Source: Paenibacillus tritici (GTDB lineage: Bacteria; Bacillota; Bacilli; Paenibacillales; Paenibacillaceae). From it: DNA of 64,000 bases. The DNA is taken from the NCBI RefSeq assembly GCF_013204885.1, contig NZ_JABMKX010000010.1, positions 248,001 through 312,000 on the forward strand, given 5' to 3'. A program made the position numbers and the translations under genes. The notes under the pieces are model-generated. The model was not told where the DNA came from and did not search any database. It was given only the letters and a program-made list of their open reading frames with translations. Below are positions 17,527-27,057 of the stretch, piece by piece. Numbering within the stretch: the first letter of the stretch is position 1; each line of letters begins with the position of its first letter.

Positions 17527-17602
17527 GCCGCAGCCATACCAGCACTTTCCGCCTCCTTACTTTTTCCTGTAGCCCCGTCCCGTCCCCTCTCTCTCCTTAT
17601 GC

Positions 17603-17641
17603 AAAAAAAGGCTGAGTGCCCCATTACAGATGCACCCAGCC
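17603..17641 (-). terminator. Terminator after ADP-ribosylglycohydrolase gene
   Basis: On the minus strand GGCTGGGTGC pairs with GCACTCAGCC (one G-T pair), followed by a run of seven T. Confidence 0.85.
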
Positions 17642-17692
17642 TGCCTCATGCCAGCTCCCGGTTATTTTACCCGTTATGCCAACTATTCCCCG

Positions 17693-18616
17693 TCATTTCA
17701 CCCGCTCGGTATACAACCGCCCGGCGTAGTCGCTGATCCGCTCACGCATCGCCAGCTTGCGGCTCCATTCGGCGGGGATGCCTTCAAGCCCGTAGTACGC
17801 ACCGGCGATCTGGCCGTAGACTGCACCGGTGGTGTCGGCGTCATTGCCGAGATTCACGGCGAGCAGTGCGCCTTCAGCGAAGCTGGAGGATTTGTGAAAA
17901 GCCCATAGCGCCGCTTCAAGCGACTCAACCACATAACCCGAGCCTTGAATCTCCGGCGGCTCTTTCATCCGGTAGGAGCCATGCTTAATATTCAGCATAT
18001 GCGGCGTCAGACTATCCTCCTGCAGCCACCCGCCAAAAGCATCCGCAGCCAGCATATCCTGCTTGCTCCAGCCGTGCAGCCCGGCGAGAATATACGCCGC
18101 CAGCAACCGGCAAGCAGAGACACACTCAGCCGCACCATGCGTGGTCCTTGAACTAAGCGCCGCTTTGCGGATGGCCTCGGCGGGATGCTCCGCATAGTAC
18201 ATCACCACCGGAGCCAAGCGCATAATCGAACCGTTACCGGCCGAATGAGGATCATCTGAACCGCTGAACCCCTCACCGCTCCTTTCAAACTGATGCAGTG
18301 CTGCACGCGTCGCATTCCCGATATCGAAGCATTTCCCTGTACTGCTAAGGACGCCTTCGCGGTACCACTTCACATAACGCTTCATCTGATCTACAGGATC
18401 ACAGGCCTGCACCGTTAGCAGACTCTCCGCAAGGCAGAGCGCCATCGAGGTGTCGTCCGTCCACTGACCCGGCTGCAGGGCAAAAACCCCGCCGCCCACA
18501 ATATCCGTAAGCGGCTCGAAGGTTCCAGGTGCCTGGAACTCCACAGTAGTTCCCAGCGCATCGCCAGCGGCCAGACCTTGCAGGCAACCCTGATAGCGGT
18601 CAGCAATCAATGTCAT
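17693..18616 (-). CDS. ADP-ribosylglycohydrolase family protein
   Basis: The start is the ATG at 18616, seven bases after AAGGGGGG; a more upstream ATG (18658) lacks a ribosome binding site. The 307-aa product has the DraG/ARH metal-site motifs: GDALG near the N-terminus, QWTDDTSMA (about 50-58) and GNDADTTGAVYGQIAGA near the C-terminus. These enzymes remove ADP-ribose from proteins or small molecules with two Mg ions. It follows the Gfo/Idh/MocA gene by 53 bp, so the two are probably co-transcribed. The physiological substrate is not evident. Confidence 0.93.
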   Translation of the reverse strand: MTLIADRYQGCLQGLAAGDALGTTVEFQAPGTFEPLTDIVGGGVFALQPGQWTDDTSMALCLAESLLTVQACDPVDQMKRYVKWYREGVLSSTGKCFDIGNATRAALHQFERSGEGFSGSDDPHSAGNGSIMRLAPVVMYYAEHPAEAIRKAALSSRTTHGAAECVSACRLLAAYILAGLHGWSKQDMLAADAFGGWLQEDSLTPHMLNIKHGSYRMKEPPEIQGSGYVVESLEAALWAFHKSSSFAEGALLAVNLGNDADTTGAVYGQIAGAYYGLEGIPAEWSRKLAMRERISDYAGRLYTERVK

Positions 18617-18669
18617 CTGATATCCCCCCTTCCTCATCAGCTTATAGATGGATAACACGAACAGCGGGT

Positions 18670-19668
18670 TTATTCACCGGGATACTTCAGCCCCCACTGT
18701 TCACGGACTTTATCCAGCAGCTTCATTAGCGCCACGGATTCATCCAATGTCATCACCGGGCTCTCGGTAAGCCCAGCCTGGAGACAGCGGCCCACCTCTT
18801 CCGCCTCGAAGGAATACCCGACCGAAGAACGGTCATCTTCAAAGGTCTCTACCAATTCGCCGTCCACATAGAGCTCAGCCGATTTCGGATTGACCAGAGT
18901 GCCTTTGACTATGATATGACCTTCGGTTCCGTAGACATAGGCTTCCTCGTGCATATTCAGACGGATGCCGCCGTTCAGTGATGCCGATACACCATCGCCG
19001 TAGGATAGCAGCAGCGAGAAATGCTCGTCCACACCGGTCTCCCCGATATGAACGGTACTGGATACCGCTTCGGGATGGGGCCCGAGGACCATCGAGGCGA
19101 AGGAGACAGGATAGATCCCGACATCCAGCAGTGCCCCGCCGCCAAGAGCCGGATTCAGCAGACGCCCTTCCGGGTTCCAGTCCGCACGGAAGCCCAGATC
19201 CGCCTTAACCAGCCGAACCTCACCAATACGTCCTGCCCCCAGCCATTCTCTAACCTTGACATTGGCAGGCAGATAGCGGCTCCACATGGCTTCCATCAGG
19301 AACAGCTTTTGCTCCCGGGCATAGGCTACGACTTCTTCCAGTTCGGCGCTGTTCACAGTAAAAGGCTTCTCGCAAAGCACAGCCTTGCCTGCACGCAGCG
19401 CGAGCAGCGCATTCTCTTTGTGGAACGGATGCGGCGTTCCGATATATACAGCGTCTACTTCAGGATCGTTCACCAGTTCTTCGTAGGTTGCATACGCCAC
19501 CGGGATGCCGTGATTCCGGGCGAACTCATCTGCGCTTGCCTGCGTACGTGAGCCTACCGCATAAGCCACGCCATTGCTGGCATGGGCCAGATCTGTTGCG
19601 AACTGATGGGCGATCCAGCCTGTGCTGAGAATGCCCCATTTTATCGTGTAAGCGTTATCTTCTGTCAT
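18670..19668 (-). CDS. Gfo/Idh/MocA family oxidoreductase
   Basis: The 332-aa product starts at an ATG behind GAGGAGGATC. It has an N-terminal Rossmann segment (KWGILSTGWIAHQF, a variant without the usual GxGxxG), the family EKP motif (CEKPFTVN, about 97-104) and a C-terminal alpha/beta domain beginning with LGAGRIGEV. Members are NAD(P)-dependent dehydrogenases of sugars or cyclitols. It is upstream of the ADP-ribosylglycohydrolase gene. Substrate cannot be told from sequence. Confidence 0.92.
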   Translation of the reverse strand: MTEDNAYTIKWGILSTGWIAHQFATDLAHASNGVAYAVGSRTQASADEFARNHGIPVAYATYEELVNDPEVDAVYIGTPHPFHKENALLALRAGKAVLCEKPFTVNSAELEEVVAYAREQKLFLMEAMWSRYLPANVKVREWLGAGRIGEVRLVKADLGFRADWNPEGRLLNPALGGGALLDVGIYPVSFASMVLGPHPEAVSSTVHIGETGVDEHFSLLLSYGDGVSASLNGGIRLNMHEEAYVYGTEGHIIVKGTLVNPKSAELYVDGELVETFEDDRSSVGYSFEAEEVGRCLQAGLTESPVMTLDESVALMKLLDKVREQWGLKYPGE

Positions 19669-19822
19669 TAGTGTGATCCTCCTCTTAATGAAGCTCAGGT
19701 CCCTCTGATTCTATCAAAATCTCTCCGGCGTGTACATGTTCCCATCCTGCCTGACCCAACATTTAGTCATATCGCTCCATTTTGATTTTGCCATGCAGAC
19801 CACTTTTGGCCTTTCTTGCGCA

Positions 19823-19873
19823 ATCAGAGGGATTTGTCCCTCTCCTATTTAAGTACCTCCCACTTCCGGCGGA
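19823..19873. repeat. Solo 51-bp repeat unit
   Basis: One unit of the family seen in tandem at 58817-59581: CAGAGGGATTTGTCCCTCTCC, then diverged bases, then CCCACTTCCGGCGGA, in the same order and with total length 51. It lies in the 317-nt gap between the oxidoreductase start and the YceI gene terminator. The gap holds no gene. Confidence 0.75.
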
Positions 19874-19913
19874 GCTAGAGGATGTCCTCGATATCTTATT
19901 TTCCTATTACATC

Positions 19914-19959
19914 AAAAAACTCCCCCCGCAGCCGCGAATCCACGGTAACGGGGAGAGTT
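19914..19959 (-). terminator. Terminator after YceI-family gene
   Basis: On the minus strand AACTCTCCCCG pairs with CGGGGGGAGTT (one G-T pair) and is followed by a T run. Confidence 0.85.
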
Positions 19960-19985
19960 CCCTTTGTCATTCTTGCAACTTTATA

Positions 19986-20702
19986 TTATTTGCTCAGTAC
20001 AAGCTCCAGACGCACCTCAAGGTTATTCTCGGTGTCCAGCACGATGGAATGCGGATTGCTCATGCCGAAATCTTCAAACGTGACCATGGTGGTGCCGGAC
20101 AGCTTAAGCTGTCCGCCGCTGTATACGGCTTGTGAGTCGAACGTAACTTCCTTCGCTATGCCTTTAACTGTCAGCGTACCCTGCAACTGAACCGGCATTG
20201 CTGTGCCCTCCGTCCATTCCTTCGGAAGCTCGGAGAAGGACTTCACCACAAAGGTGGACTCCGGGAACTCCGCAACGGACAGGAAGTCCGTTCCCTTGAC
20301 ATGCTCGTCCCGCTGGCCGTTGCCGGAATCCAGCGCACTCATCTCTACCGTCCCTTCGCCCGTCATGGCGCTGGCATCCTCCAGCTGTACATTCCAGGTT
20401 CCCTTAACGGAAGGGTCAACGAAGTTCACGGTTTCTTTGGATGTGGTCACGGACAAGTAGACTTTGGACGGTTCGGCAATGGTCCAGGCACCGTTCAGCT
20501 GTTCTGCCGTAACCGCAGCACCTGTTGCTGCGGCCGCATTTGCAGTTCCCGCCTTCTGGGTCTCCGTTCCCTGGCTCTGCTCAGGAATAACAGATTCGAT
20601 CTCAACATTATTGCCCAGACTATTGTTAAGTAACACGAATGCTGTGATGGCTCCTGCGATGACGACTACGGCTGCACTTAAGGCAATGGTTTTCTTCTTC
20701 AT
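19986..20702 (-). CDS. YceI-family protein, membrane-anchored
   Basis: The 238-aa product starts at an ATG behind GGAGG. A single N-terminal hydrophobic helix (about 4-26) is followed by a disordered Ala/Thr-rich linker and a YceI lipocalin-like domain from about residue 65 (GAWTIAEPSKVYLSV, later VKGTDFLSVAEFPESTFV and VTFEDFGMSNP). YceI proteins bind isoprenoid-type lipids in a beta-barrel. The anchor suggests activity at the outer face of the membrane. It is divergent from the two-component genes at 20844, which could control it. Confidence 0.92.
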   Translation of the reverse strand: MKKKTIALSAAVVVIAGAITAFVLLNNSLGNNVEIESVIPEQSQGTETQKAGTANAAAATGAAVTAEQLNGAWTIAEPSKVYLSVTTSKETVNFVDPSVKGTWNVQLEDASAMTGEGTVEMSALDSGNGQRDEHVKGTDFLSVAEFPESTFVVKSFSELPKEWTEGTAMPVQLQGTLTVKGIAKEVTFDSQAVYSGGQLKLSGTTMVTFEDFGMSNPHSIVLDTENNLEVRLELVLSK

Positions 20703-20843
20703 TGTATTCCTCCATCCTATTTCTCTGTATCCCTATCAGGCTTGATTCCTATTCTAACAAAGCAATATGTCGGGAATAAGTCAAAGCAGACAAGCCGGCA
20801 ATATGATAGAATTGTCGTAATTTTAACTAGGAGATTGAATGCT

Positions 20844-21524
20844 ATGAAATCAATTCTAATTGTAGAGGATGAGGAGGCCATCGCACGGGTGCTTAGTGCC
20901 TATCTGCGAAAAGCGGGCTTCCACGTTACCCGTGCCGCAGACGGCCGGAGTGCCCTGGAAGCCTTCGAGGAAGCGCCGCCCTCGCTGATCCTGCTCGATA
21001 TTATGCTGCCGGAGATAGACGGCTTCGAGCTGCTCGCACAGATCCGCGAGAAAAGCAGCTGCCCTGTCATCATGCTCACTGCCCGGGACGGCATCAAGGA
21101 CCGGCTCGCAGGGCTGGACGGGGGAGCCGATGACTATATGTCCAAGCCCTTCATTCCCGAGGAGGTTGTCGCACGGGTGAATGCAGTGCTGCGCCGCCCC
21201 TCCCAGTGGTCGGACGGCAGCCGCAAACGCCATTTCGGCAGCCTGTTCATTGATTACTCGGCCCGCAGTATATTTCTGAACGGGGCGGAGGTCAGCCTTA
21301 GCCCGCGTGACATGTCGGTGCTGCTGTTCCTGGCCGAGCGCCCGAATCAGATCTGCACCCGGGACCAGCTGCTGGAGCATGTGTGGGAGATGGATTATGA
21401 GGGAAGTGACCGGGCCGTCGATCTCTCCATCAAAAGACTGCGCCAGGCGCTCTCCCACTGGCCGGACAGTGAAGGCGAAATCCGCACCCTGAGAGGAACA
21501 GGTTATCAATTATGGACAACATGA
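20844..21524 (+). CDS. OmpR-family response regulator
   Basis: The start is the ATG at 20844, ten bases after AGGAG; longer readings have no ribosome binding site. The 226-aa product has a receiver domain with phospho-acceptor D52 (LILLDIMLP) and K101 (SKPF), and a winged-helix DNA-binding domain from about 130 (ending DLSIKRLRQAL and TLRGTGYQL). It overlaps the sensor kinase gene by 13 nt. Targets may include the divergent YceI gene (inference). Confidence 0.96.
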   Translation: MKSILIVEDEEAIARVLSAYLRKAGFHVTRAADGRSALEAFEEAPPSLILLDIMLPEIDGFELLAQIREKSSCPVIMLTARDGIKDRLAGLDGGADDYMSKPFIPEEVVARVNAVLRRPSQWSDGSRKRHFGSLFIDYSARSIFLNGAEVSLSPRDMSVLLFLAERPNQICTRDQLLEHVWEMDYEGSDRAVDLSIKRLRQALSHWPDSEGEIRTLRGTGYQLWTT

Positions 21525-22924
21525 ATAAGAGAGCCAGGAAGCATACCTCCATCCTCTCGTACTGGACGCTGCGTTATCTGCTGATCATCAGCATCGGGCT
21601 GCTGCTGACCGCGCTGTTCACCTTCTGGTGGATACAGCAGGAGGCCATGAACAACCGGATGCAGACTACCGGTCTGCTGGCACAGGAGATTGCCGACCGC
21701 AGCGTGGGTACAGACGGCAAATTAGCCATTAACCCCAGCCTAGATAAGCTGGTTGAGGACCGCAAGCGCTTTTTCAAAGTGACCACAGAGATGTGCGTAA
21801 TCATCACCGGACCTGCGGGCGAACTGCTATACTCCTCGCCACCGATGACCGGAGAAGAAATGCGTTATAAGCTGAACGATAGCCTGACCGATTCACGTAC
21901 TCCGGAATACAAAGCTGCTGCGGCACAGATCCGGGGAGACCAGGCCACACTCGGGCAAGTACTGGTCATGCAGTCCAAACGCTCCCTGCGTCACATCCCG
22001 CAGGAGGAGATTACCTTCTTCTCCATTATCATCGTCTTTCTGATCATCTTAAGCTGGCTGACGATCTACCTCCTATCCATCAAGCTGGCCAAGCCGGTGC
22101 AGCGGGTGGCCGCTGCCGCCGCGCAGATCAGCAGCGGCCAGTATAATATTGTGCTTGAGACCGGAGCCAAAGAGCGGGAGATTCATGAACTGCTGGTCTC
22201 CTTCCAGGAGATGGCCGCCAAGCTGCAGCAGTTCGAGCAGTCGCGGGCCATTATGCTGGCCGGAGTGTCCCATGAACTCAAGACCCCGGTTACCTCGATC
22301 AAAGGACTGCTTCATGCGGTCCGCGAGGGAGTCGTTGAAGGCGAAGAGGCCGGAGAATTCCTTGATATCGCTTTGCTTGAAACCGGAAGGCTGCAGCATA
22401 TGGTTGCCGATCTGCTGGACTACAATGCGCTGACCGCCGGCATGGTTGCCGTCCGCCACGACAAGCTGGAGGCTGCCCCGCTGCTGGAGGAAATTCTCTA
22501 TCAATGGAAGCTGACCCAGAGTGAAGACGTCTGTGAGCCCATCCTTCATCTGCCGGAGGCCCACCTCCTTCTGCGGGGTGATCCGCTGCGTATCCAGCAG
22601 ATTATCGTGAATCTGCTGAACAACAGCGTGCAGGCGAAGGCCCCGGACCGCAGGCTTCAGCTGAAGCTTACGCTTACAGCCACACCGCAGGGAATGGCCG
22701 AAATCATTGTCTCGGATAACGGGCCGGGTATCCATCCGGACAACCGGGAGCGGATATTCGAAGCCTTCTTCCGCAGCTCCGGCAAGCAGAGCGTGCTGCG
22801 CGGACTCGGGCTTGGCCTCACCTTCAGCAGGCTGCTGGCCGAGGCGATGGGTGGCACTCTGGAGCTTGGCAGCACTCCGCAGCAGGGCTGCTCCTTCGTG
22901 CTGCGGCTGCCGCTTGTAGTGTGA
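21512..22924 (+). CDS. Sensor histidine kinase
   Basis: The 470-aa product has TM helices at about 21-40 and 168-190 with a small extracytoplasmic domain between, then HAMP (about 191-245), HisKA with H254 (VSHELKTP) and HATPase with N box (VNLLNNSVQAK), G1 DNGPGI and G2 GLGLGL. It is the partner of the response regulator just upstream, which it overlaps by 13 nt. The signal is unknown. Confidence 0.95.
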   Translation: MDNMNKRARKHTSILSYWTLRYLLIISIGLLLTALFTFWWIQQEAMNNRMQTTGLLAQEIADRSVGTDGKLAINPSLDKLVEDRKRFFKVTTEMCVIITGPAGELLYSSPPMTGEEMRYKLNDSLTDSRTPEYKAAAAQIRGDQATLGQVLVMQSKRSLRHIPQEEITFFSIIIVFLIILSWLTIYLLSIKLAKPVQRVAAAAAQISSGQYNIVLETGAKEREIHELLVSFQEMAAKLQQFEQSRAIMLAGVSHELKTPVTSIKGLLHAVREGVVEGEEAGEFLDIALLETGRLQHMVADLLDYNALTAGMVAVRHDKLEAAPLLEEILYQWKLTQSEDVCEPILHLPEAHLLLRGDPLRIQQIIVNLLNNSVQAKAPDRRLQLKLTLTATPQGMAEIIVSDNGPGIHPDNRERIFEAFFRSSGKQSVLRGLGLGLTFSRLLAEAMGGTLELGSTPQQGCSFVLRLPLVV

Positions 22925-23027
22925 AGCCTTGGGGAGCGGGCACAGCAAGCTGCTATGTAGTTCAGCCCCCACTGCCATGCTATAATCAACTGATGATTTA
23001 TATTCAAATGGAAACCGGAGGCTGTAT

Positions 23028-23531
23028 ATGCTTACTTTTGAACAGAAATTAGCGATTCTTGATTCCTATCCCCAGCTTGAGGCGCGCAAGGTCTCGCTAG
23101 GACGGGTGAATTACCACCTGGAGCAGAGCCGGCATGACAAGAAGACGGTGGCTTCGCATATTCATCCTAACGGCAACGGCTTTGTCTATGCCGGTCTGCT
23201 GCGGGGCTACGAGACCGATGATAAGGGACTGGTGAATATCCGCGATTATTCGGAGGCTGCGCTGCGCGAGCTGCTGGATGCTTCGATCACTTCGCTGCTG
23301 ATGTACATTCCCGTGGCCCCTGCTCCAGCCAAAAGAAAGAAAAAAGCGCAGCAGGGTGCTGCCGAAGCGGAATCGCTGTGGAACAACGAAGACGGACATA
23401 CGCTGAGTCTGAGATTCGAGGAGGATCTGTGGTACCTTTATGCCGGGCTCCAGCTGGAGATGGCGTTTGAAACGGTAGAGGAGGCCGAGGAATACTTGGC
23501 TGAAGAGGGTTTTGTCCGCACAGAAGACTGA
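23028..23531 (+). CDS. Conserved-looking 167-aa cytoplasmic protein, unknown
   Basis: A very good ribosome binding site (CGGAGG, then six bases, then ATG) supports this start. The protein has no signal peptide or TM segment. A basic PAKRKKKAQQGAA linker (about 99-111) separates an N-terminal part, with FEQKLAILDSYPQLE at residues 4-18 and HIHPNGNGFVYAGL further on, from an acidic C-terminal part that ends in EEAEEYLAEEGF. The layout suggests two small domains. I do not recognise the family. Confidence 0.8.
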   Translation: MLTFEQKLAILDSYPQLEARKVSLGRVNYHLEQSRHDKKTVASHIHPNGNGFVYAGLLRGYETDDKGLVNIRDYSEAALRELLDASITSLLMYIPVAPAPAKRKKKAQQGAAEAESLWNNEDGHTLSLRFEEDLWYLYAGLQLEMAFETVEEAEEYLAEEGFVRTED

Positions 23532-23606
23532 CAGCTCCAGCTATAGCATATGCTATACTAAAGTGAATGGTGATTTCCATATATTTCACAACAAGGAGGA
23601 ACAGCA

Positions 23607-24347
23607 ATGAACAACCCGGAAGGCGGAACGCCCTTCTCGAACCCAGGGGGGCCGGGCCAGGAGCCTGGAGGACCTCAGCCCCAGCGTAAAGTATCCGAGC
23701 AATGGAACACCCTGCTCCAAGATGAACGTGTACAGCAGGCGCAGCAGGTAGGCAAACAGTATTGGAGCTTTTATCTGAACGCCCTTACCCGTCCGTACAG
23801 CACCATGAAAGAAGTCACGGCGGCTCATTTCATGAACAGTCTGATCACAATGGGTCTGACGGCAGTACTGACAGCCTTGTATTTCCTTACCTGGTTCATC
23901 AAGTGGGACGTCTCGGCAGTCTTCGGTCCCGGATTTCTGAAGCCGCTTCTATTAACTGCAGTAGGCCTTGCTGTTGCCTGTGCAGCTACCTATGCCGTAC
24001 TCCGGGTGGAGAAGGTCAGCTTCGAGCTCAAACTGCTGATCACACGGCTAGGGACTCTACTCGTTCCAGCAGTGGCGCTGCTGGTACTGGCTATTCTGTC
24101 GCTGATGATCAGCCTGCACTCTTTCTCGACTACACTGCTAGTGCTGTCTTTCCTGTTTGTCTTCATCAGCATCAACACGGTGATGTTCCAATATCCGCTC
24201 CATACCACCAGCCGCAGATTTGACACGCTGTATCTGATTGCCATCGCCAATATGGTTACCGGATATATTTTCTACAAGCTGATCGCATCCGTCATTGCCG
24301 GAGCAGCCTTCGGACTGTTGAACAGTATCTCGCCGTTTGGTCTATAA
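23607..24347 (+). CDS. Multi-TM membrane protein with Pro/Gly-rich N-terminus
   Basis: The 246-aa product starts at an ATG behind AAGGAGGAA. A disordered N-terminal stretch (NNPEGGTPFSNPGGPGQEPG) and an amphipathic segment precede five predicted TM helices between about 75 and 240. The general form matches the Yip1-like or zinc-ribbon-lacking YvbJ-type small membrane proteins of Bacilli, but I cannot assign it. It ends in a shared terminator with the convergent lipoprotein gene. Confidence 0.82.
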   Translation: MNNPEGGTPFSNPGGPGQEPGGPQPQRKVSEQWNTLLQDERVQQAQQVGKQYWSFYLNALTRPYSTMKEVTAAHFMNSLITMGLTAVLTALYFLTWFIKWDVSAVFGPGFLKPLLLTAVGLAVACAATYAVLRVEKVSFELKLLITRLGTLLVPAVALLVLAILSLMISLHSFSTTLLVLSFLFVFISINTVMFQYPLHTTSRRFDTLYLIAIANMVTGYIFYKLIASVIAGAAFGLLNSISPFGL

Positions 24348-24355
24348 TCCGCTTT

Positions 24356-24412
24356 ACAAGCAGAAACGGCGTTGCCGCCCCTTAAGAGGGTGGCAACGCC
24401 GTTTCTGCTTGT
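24356..24412. terminator. Bidirectional terminator between convergent genes
   Basis: A perfect 21-bp stem (from ACAAGCAGAAACGGCGTTGC on the left) with a 15-nt loop lies between the 246-aa gene and the lipoprotein gene. The flanking T content is modest. Confidence 0.85.
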
Positions 24413-24441
24413 TGTTCTATTGTTCAGCTCGATACGCTCGA

Positions 24442-25380
24442 TTAAGGAGTTGTCGGAGCTGCGGGAGCTGCCGGCATCTCGATTTCTTTGGCATCCAGTG
24501 CTTCCTGCGGAATCTTGATTTCGGTAACCTTGTTATGATCTTTGATGGTTGCAGTCATATTCATATCCATCGACATGGTTTGTTCTCCGCTGGTCATATC
24601 CATGACCATGGTAACATCCGTCTTGGTTGGATAATACGTCTTCTTGTCTACAGCGTAAGAGATGTTCATGCTCTTGATGTTCATCTGCTCCATCATCGCA
24701 GCCATCTGCGGGTCAGCGCTGCCGCCCTGGTTCATGTAACTCTTCGCCAGTTCCTTGACACTGTCACCGGATACCTCTGCGGCCAGCAGATAATTATCGC
24801 CATCCTCAGTGATCTTCGTTTGCTCGGAGATCGCCTTGAACTGCTCCAGCTGCTTCTCAGGACTTGCGGACTGCTGCATCGCGGCAACAACCTGCTCACT
24901 CATCGAAGAAGGCATCTTCATCCATTGGCCGTTCGTCATGGAGTAGAAGCCGTCCGCAGTCACGTACTGCTCCATCTTCTGATCGCCTTGGCCTGCCAGC
25001 TTCATCTCAATCTCCTGATGCATTTGCAGCGGGTCCTTCGTGAATTGAGATTTAATAGTCATATCTGTAGCTTGCTCTGTGTTCTGATCCCCTTGTTTCA
25101 TCACGATCTTCTGCTTCACCTGCGAATCCATAGCGAAGCCCTTCAGCTCTGCTCCGGCAGCAGCCGTCTTCTGAATCAATTCATCTACCGTTGGAACTCC
25201 ATCCGTAGTCTGTTCAGCAGGCGCTGCCGATGCGGAAGCTTCAGGCGCCGTGGTTGCAGCAGCTGAAGATGGAGCGGCGGTTGCAGCCCCCTCCGATGGT
25301 TTGGCCTCCTCATTATTGCCGCAGGCAGCCAGGGCAACGGATAGAGCAACACCCATACATAACGTAGTCCATTTCTTCAA
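24442..25380 (-). CDS. Lipoprotein with DUF6612-like domain
   Basis: The start codon is TTG at 25380, seven to eight bases after TAGGAGGAA. The 312-aa product has a lipoprotein signal with lipobox LAAC (C20), a long Ala/Ser/Thr/Pro-rich linker to about 62, and a domain with repeated methionine-rich beta strands (DMTIKSQFTKDPLQMHQEIEM and similar). This pattern fits the DUF6612/LolA-LppX-like lipoproteins of Firmicutes. It is likely anchored outside the membrane and may bind a hydrophobic ligand (inference). Confidence 0.85.
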   Translation of the reverse strand: MKKWTTLCMGVALSVALAACGNNEEAKPSEGAATAAPSSAAATTAPEASASAAPAEQTTDGVPTVDELIQKTAAAGAELKGFAMDSQVKQKIVMKQGDQNTEQATDMTIKSQFTKDPLQMHQEIEMKLAGQGDQKMEQYVTADGFYSMTNGQWMKMPSSMSEQVVAAMQQSASPEKQLEQFKAISEQTKITEDGDNYLLAAEVSGDSVKELAKSYMNQGGSADPQMAAMMEQMNIKSMNISYAVDKKTYYPTKTDVTMVMDMTSGEQTMSMDMNMTATIKDHNKVTEIKIPQEALDAKEIEMPAAPAAPTTP

Positions 25381-25588
25381 GTTCGATTCCTCCTAGTGAT
25401 ATTGGCAAGTCTTGTTAAATCATGTCATGTATTTAACCACAGTAGGGTACTTCTTAATCACCTTTTAAAGTTAACACGCAAAGTGAAGGTCCGCCGGACG
25501 GCAAAAACAACACTATGAACACAGCCAAAACTGTGTTTAGATGTAGGAGAAACTACACAATCATAAAGGGAAAGAAGCGTGAACCCGC

Positions 25589-27046
25589 ATGAGTTTTGAA
25601 ATCGTAGAGGCTACTATATCTGAGATTGGGGCTGCTCTGGATACCGGAGAGATCACTTCCAGACAATTAGTCCTGATGTATCTTGAACGCATAGCCGATC
25701 ATGACAAAAGCGGCCTGACGGTTAACTCCGTGCTGGAGATTAATCCAGATGCGCTGTTCATCGCTGAATCCCTCGACACGGAGCGCCAGCTTCAGGGTCC
25801 GCGCGGACCGCTGCACGGCATCCCGGTGCTGCTGAAGGATAACATTAATACCGGGGACAACATGCATACCAGTGCGGGCTCGCTCGCGTTGGCGGATTCT
25901 TTTGCCGGAGAGGATGCCTTCATCATCAGCAGGCTGCGCGAGGCGGGAGCTATCATTATGGGCAAAGCCAACATGACGGAATTCGCCAACTTCATGACGA
26001 ACGGCATGCCCTCCGGCTACAGCTCCCGGGGCGGGCAGGTGCTTAACCCCTACAATATCTCCACTCCGACAGGCGGCTCCAGCGCCGGGTCTGCGGTAGC
26101 GGTCGCCTGCAATTTCTGCACGGTATCCGTTGGAACAGAAACCTCCGGCTCCATCCTCAACCCCGGCAACCTCGGCTCTATTATAGGTATTAAGCCCACG
26201 GTGGGGCTGATCAGCCGCTCCGGCATTCTGCCGCTCTCCAGTACGCAGGATACCGCTGGACCTATGGCTAGAACGGTCCGTGATGCTGTGCTTCTGCTGA
26301 ATGCCCTGCTCGGGCAGGATGAGAAGGATGCCGCCATGGGCACTAACAGAGGCAAGGTTCATGAGGATTATACTGTCTTCCTGGATGCCAACGGACTGCA
26401 AGGGGCCCGCATCGGAATTCCGCGCGATTATTACTTCGAGGAGCTGACAGAGGAGCAGCTGGCGCTGTTCAATGCCTCTGTGGACAGAATGCGCGAGCTT
26501 GGAGCAACTATCATAGATCCGGCAGAGATTACCACGGCGCGGGAGATCAGCTATTCGTCCGTGGTGCTGAATGAATTCAAAACCTCGCTGAACGCTTACC
26601 TGGCGCGCCTGGGTCCGGGTGCCCCCATGCGCACCCTGAAGGATATTATAGACTTCAACCATGCCCATCCGGTGCAAACGCTGAAGTTCGGGCAAGCTAC
26701 GCTGCTGGATGCTGAATATACGACCTCGGGCACCTTCACCGAGCCGCAATATCTGCGTGACCGCATGACGGATCTCCGGCTCTGCAAGGAGCAGGGGATC
26801 GACGCCACGATGCGTGAGCATCAGCTCGACGCCCTATTGTTTCCCGCTGACTTCGGCGCACGGATTACCTCAAGAGCCGGCTACCCGTCCATCGTTGTAC
26901 CGTCAGGCTATACCTCAGCCGGGGCCCCTTTTGGCGTAACCTTCTCTGCCCGCGCTTATGAGGAGCCGGTGCTGATCAGGCTCGCTTACGCGTATGAACA
27001 GAACTATAAGGTGCGGAAGGCCCCCTCGCTGAAAAGCTTCATCTGA
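25589..27046 (+). CDS. Amidase-signature family hydrolase
   Basis: The 485-aa product carries the Ser-cisSer-Lys set: K83 in LLKDN, S164/S165 in GGSSAGSA and the likely nucleophile S188 in GTETSGSI. Length and motif order match stand-alone amidases rather than GatA; no GatB or GatC genes are near. The ribosome binding site is poor (AGGGAAAG about 19 bases upstream), but a GTG nearer to it stops after six codons. Substrate is unknown. It is convergent with the YciI-like gene 11 bp away. Confidence 0.93.
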   Translation: MSFEIVEATISEIGAALDTGEITSRQLVLMYLERIADHDKSGLTVNSVLEINPDALFIAESLDTERQLQGPRGPLHGIPVLLKDNINTGDNMHTSAGSLALADSFAGEDAFIISRLREAGAIIMGKANMTEFANFMTNGMPSGYSSRGGQVLNPYNISTPTGGSSAGSAVAVACNFCTVSVGTETSGSILNPGNLGSIIGIKPTVGLISRSGILPLSSTQDTAGPMARTVRDAVLLLNALLGQDEKDAAMGTNRGKVHEDYTVFLDANGLQGARIGIPRDYYFEELTEEQLALFNASVDRMRELGATIIDPAEITTAREISYSSVVLNEFKTSLNAYLARLGPGAPMRTLKDIIDFNHAHPVQTLKFGQATLLDAEYTTSGTFTEPQYLRDRMTDLRLCKEQGIDATMREHQLDALLFPADFGARITSRAGYPSIVVPSGYTSAGAPFGVTFSARAYEEPVLIRLAYAYEQNYKVRKAPSLKSFI

Positions 27047-27057
27047 CCCGGCCCGCC

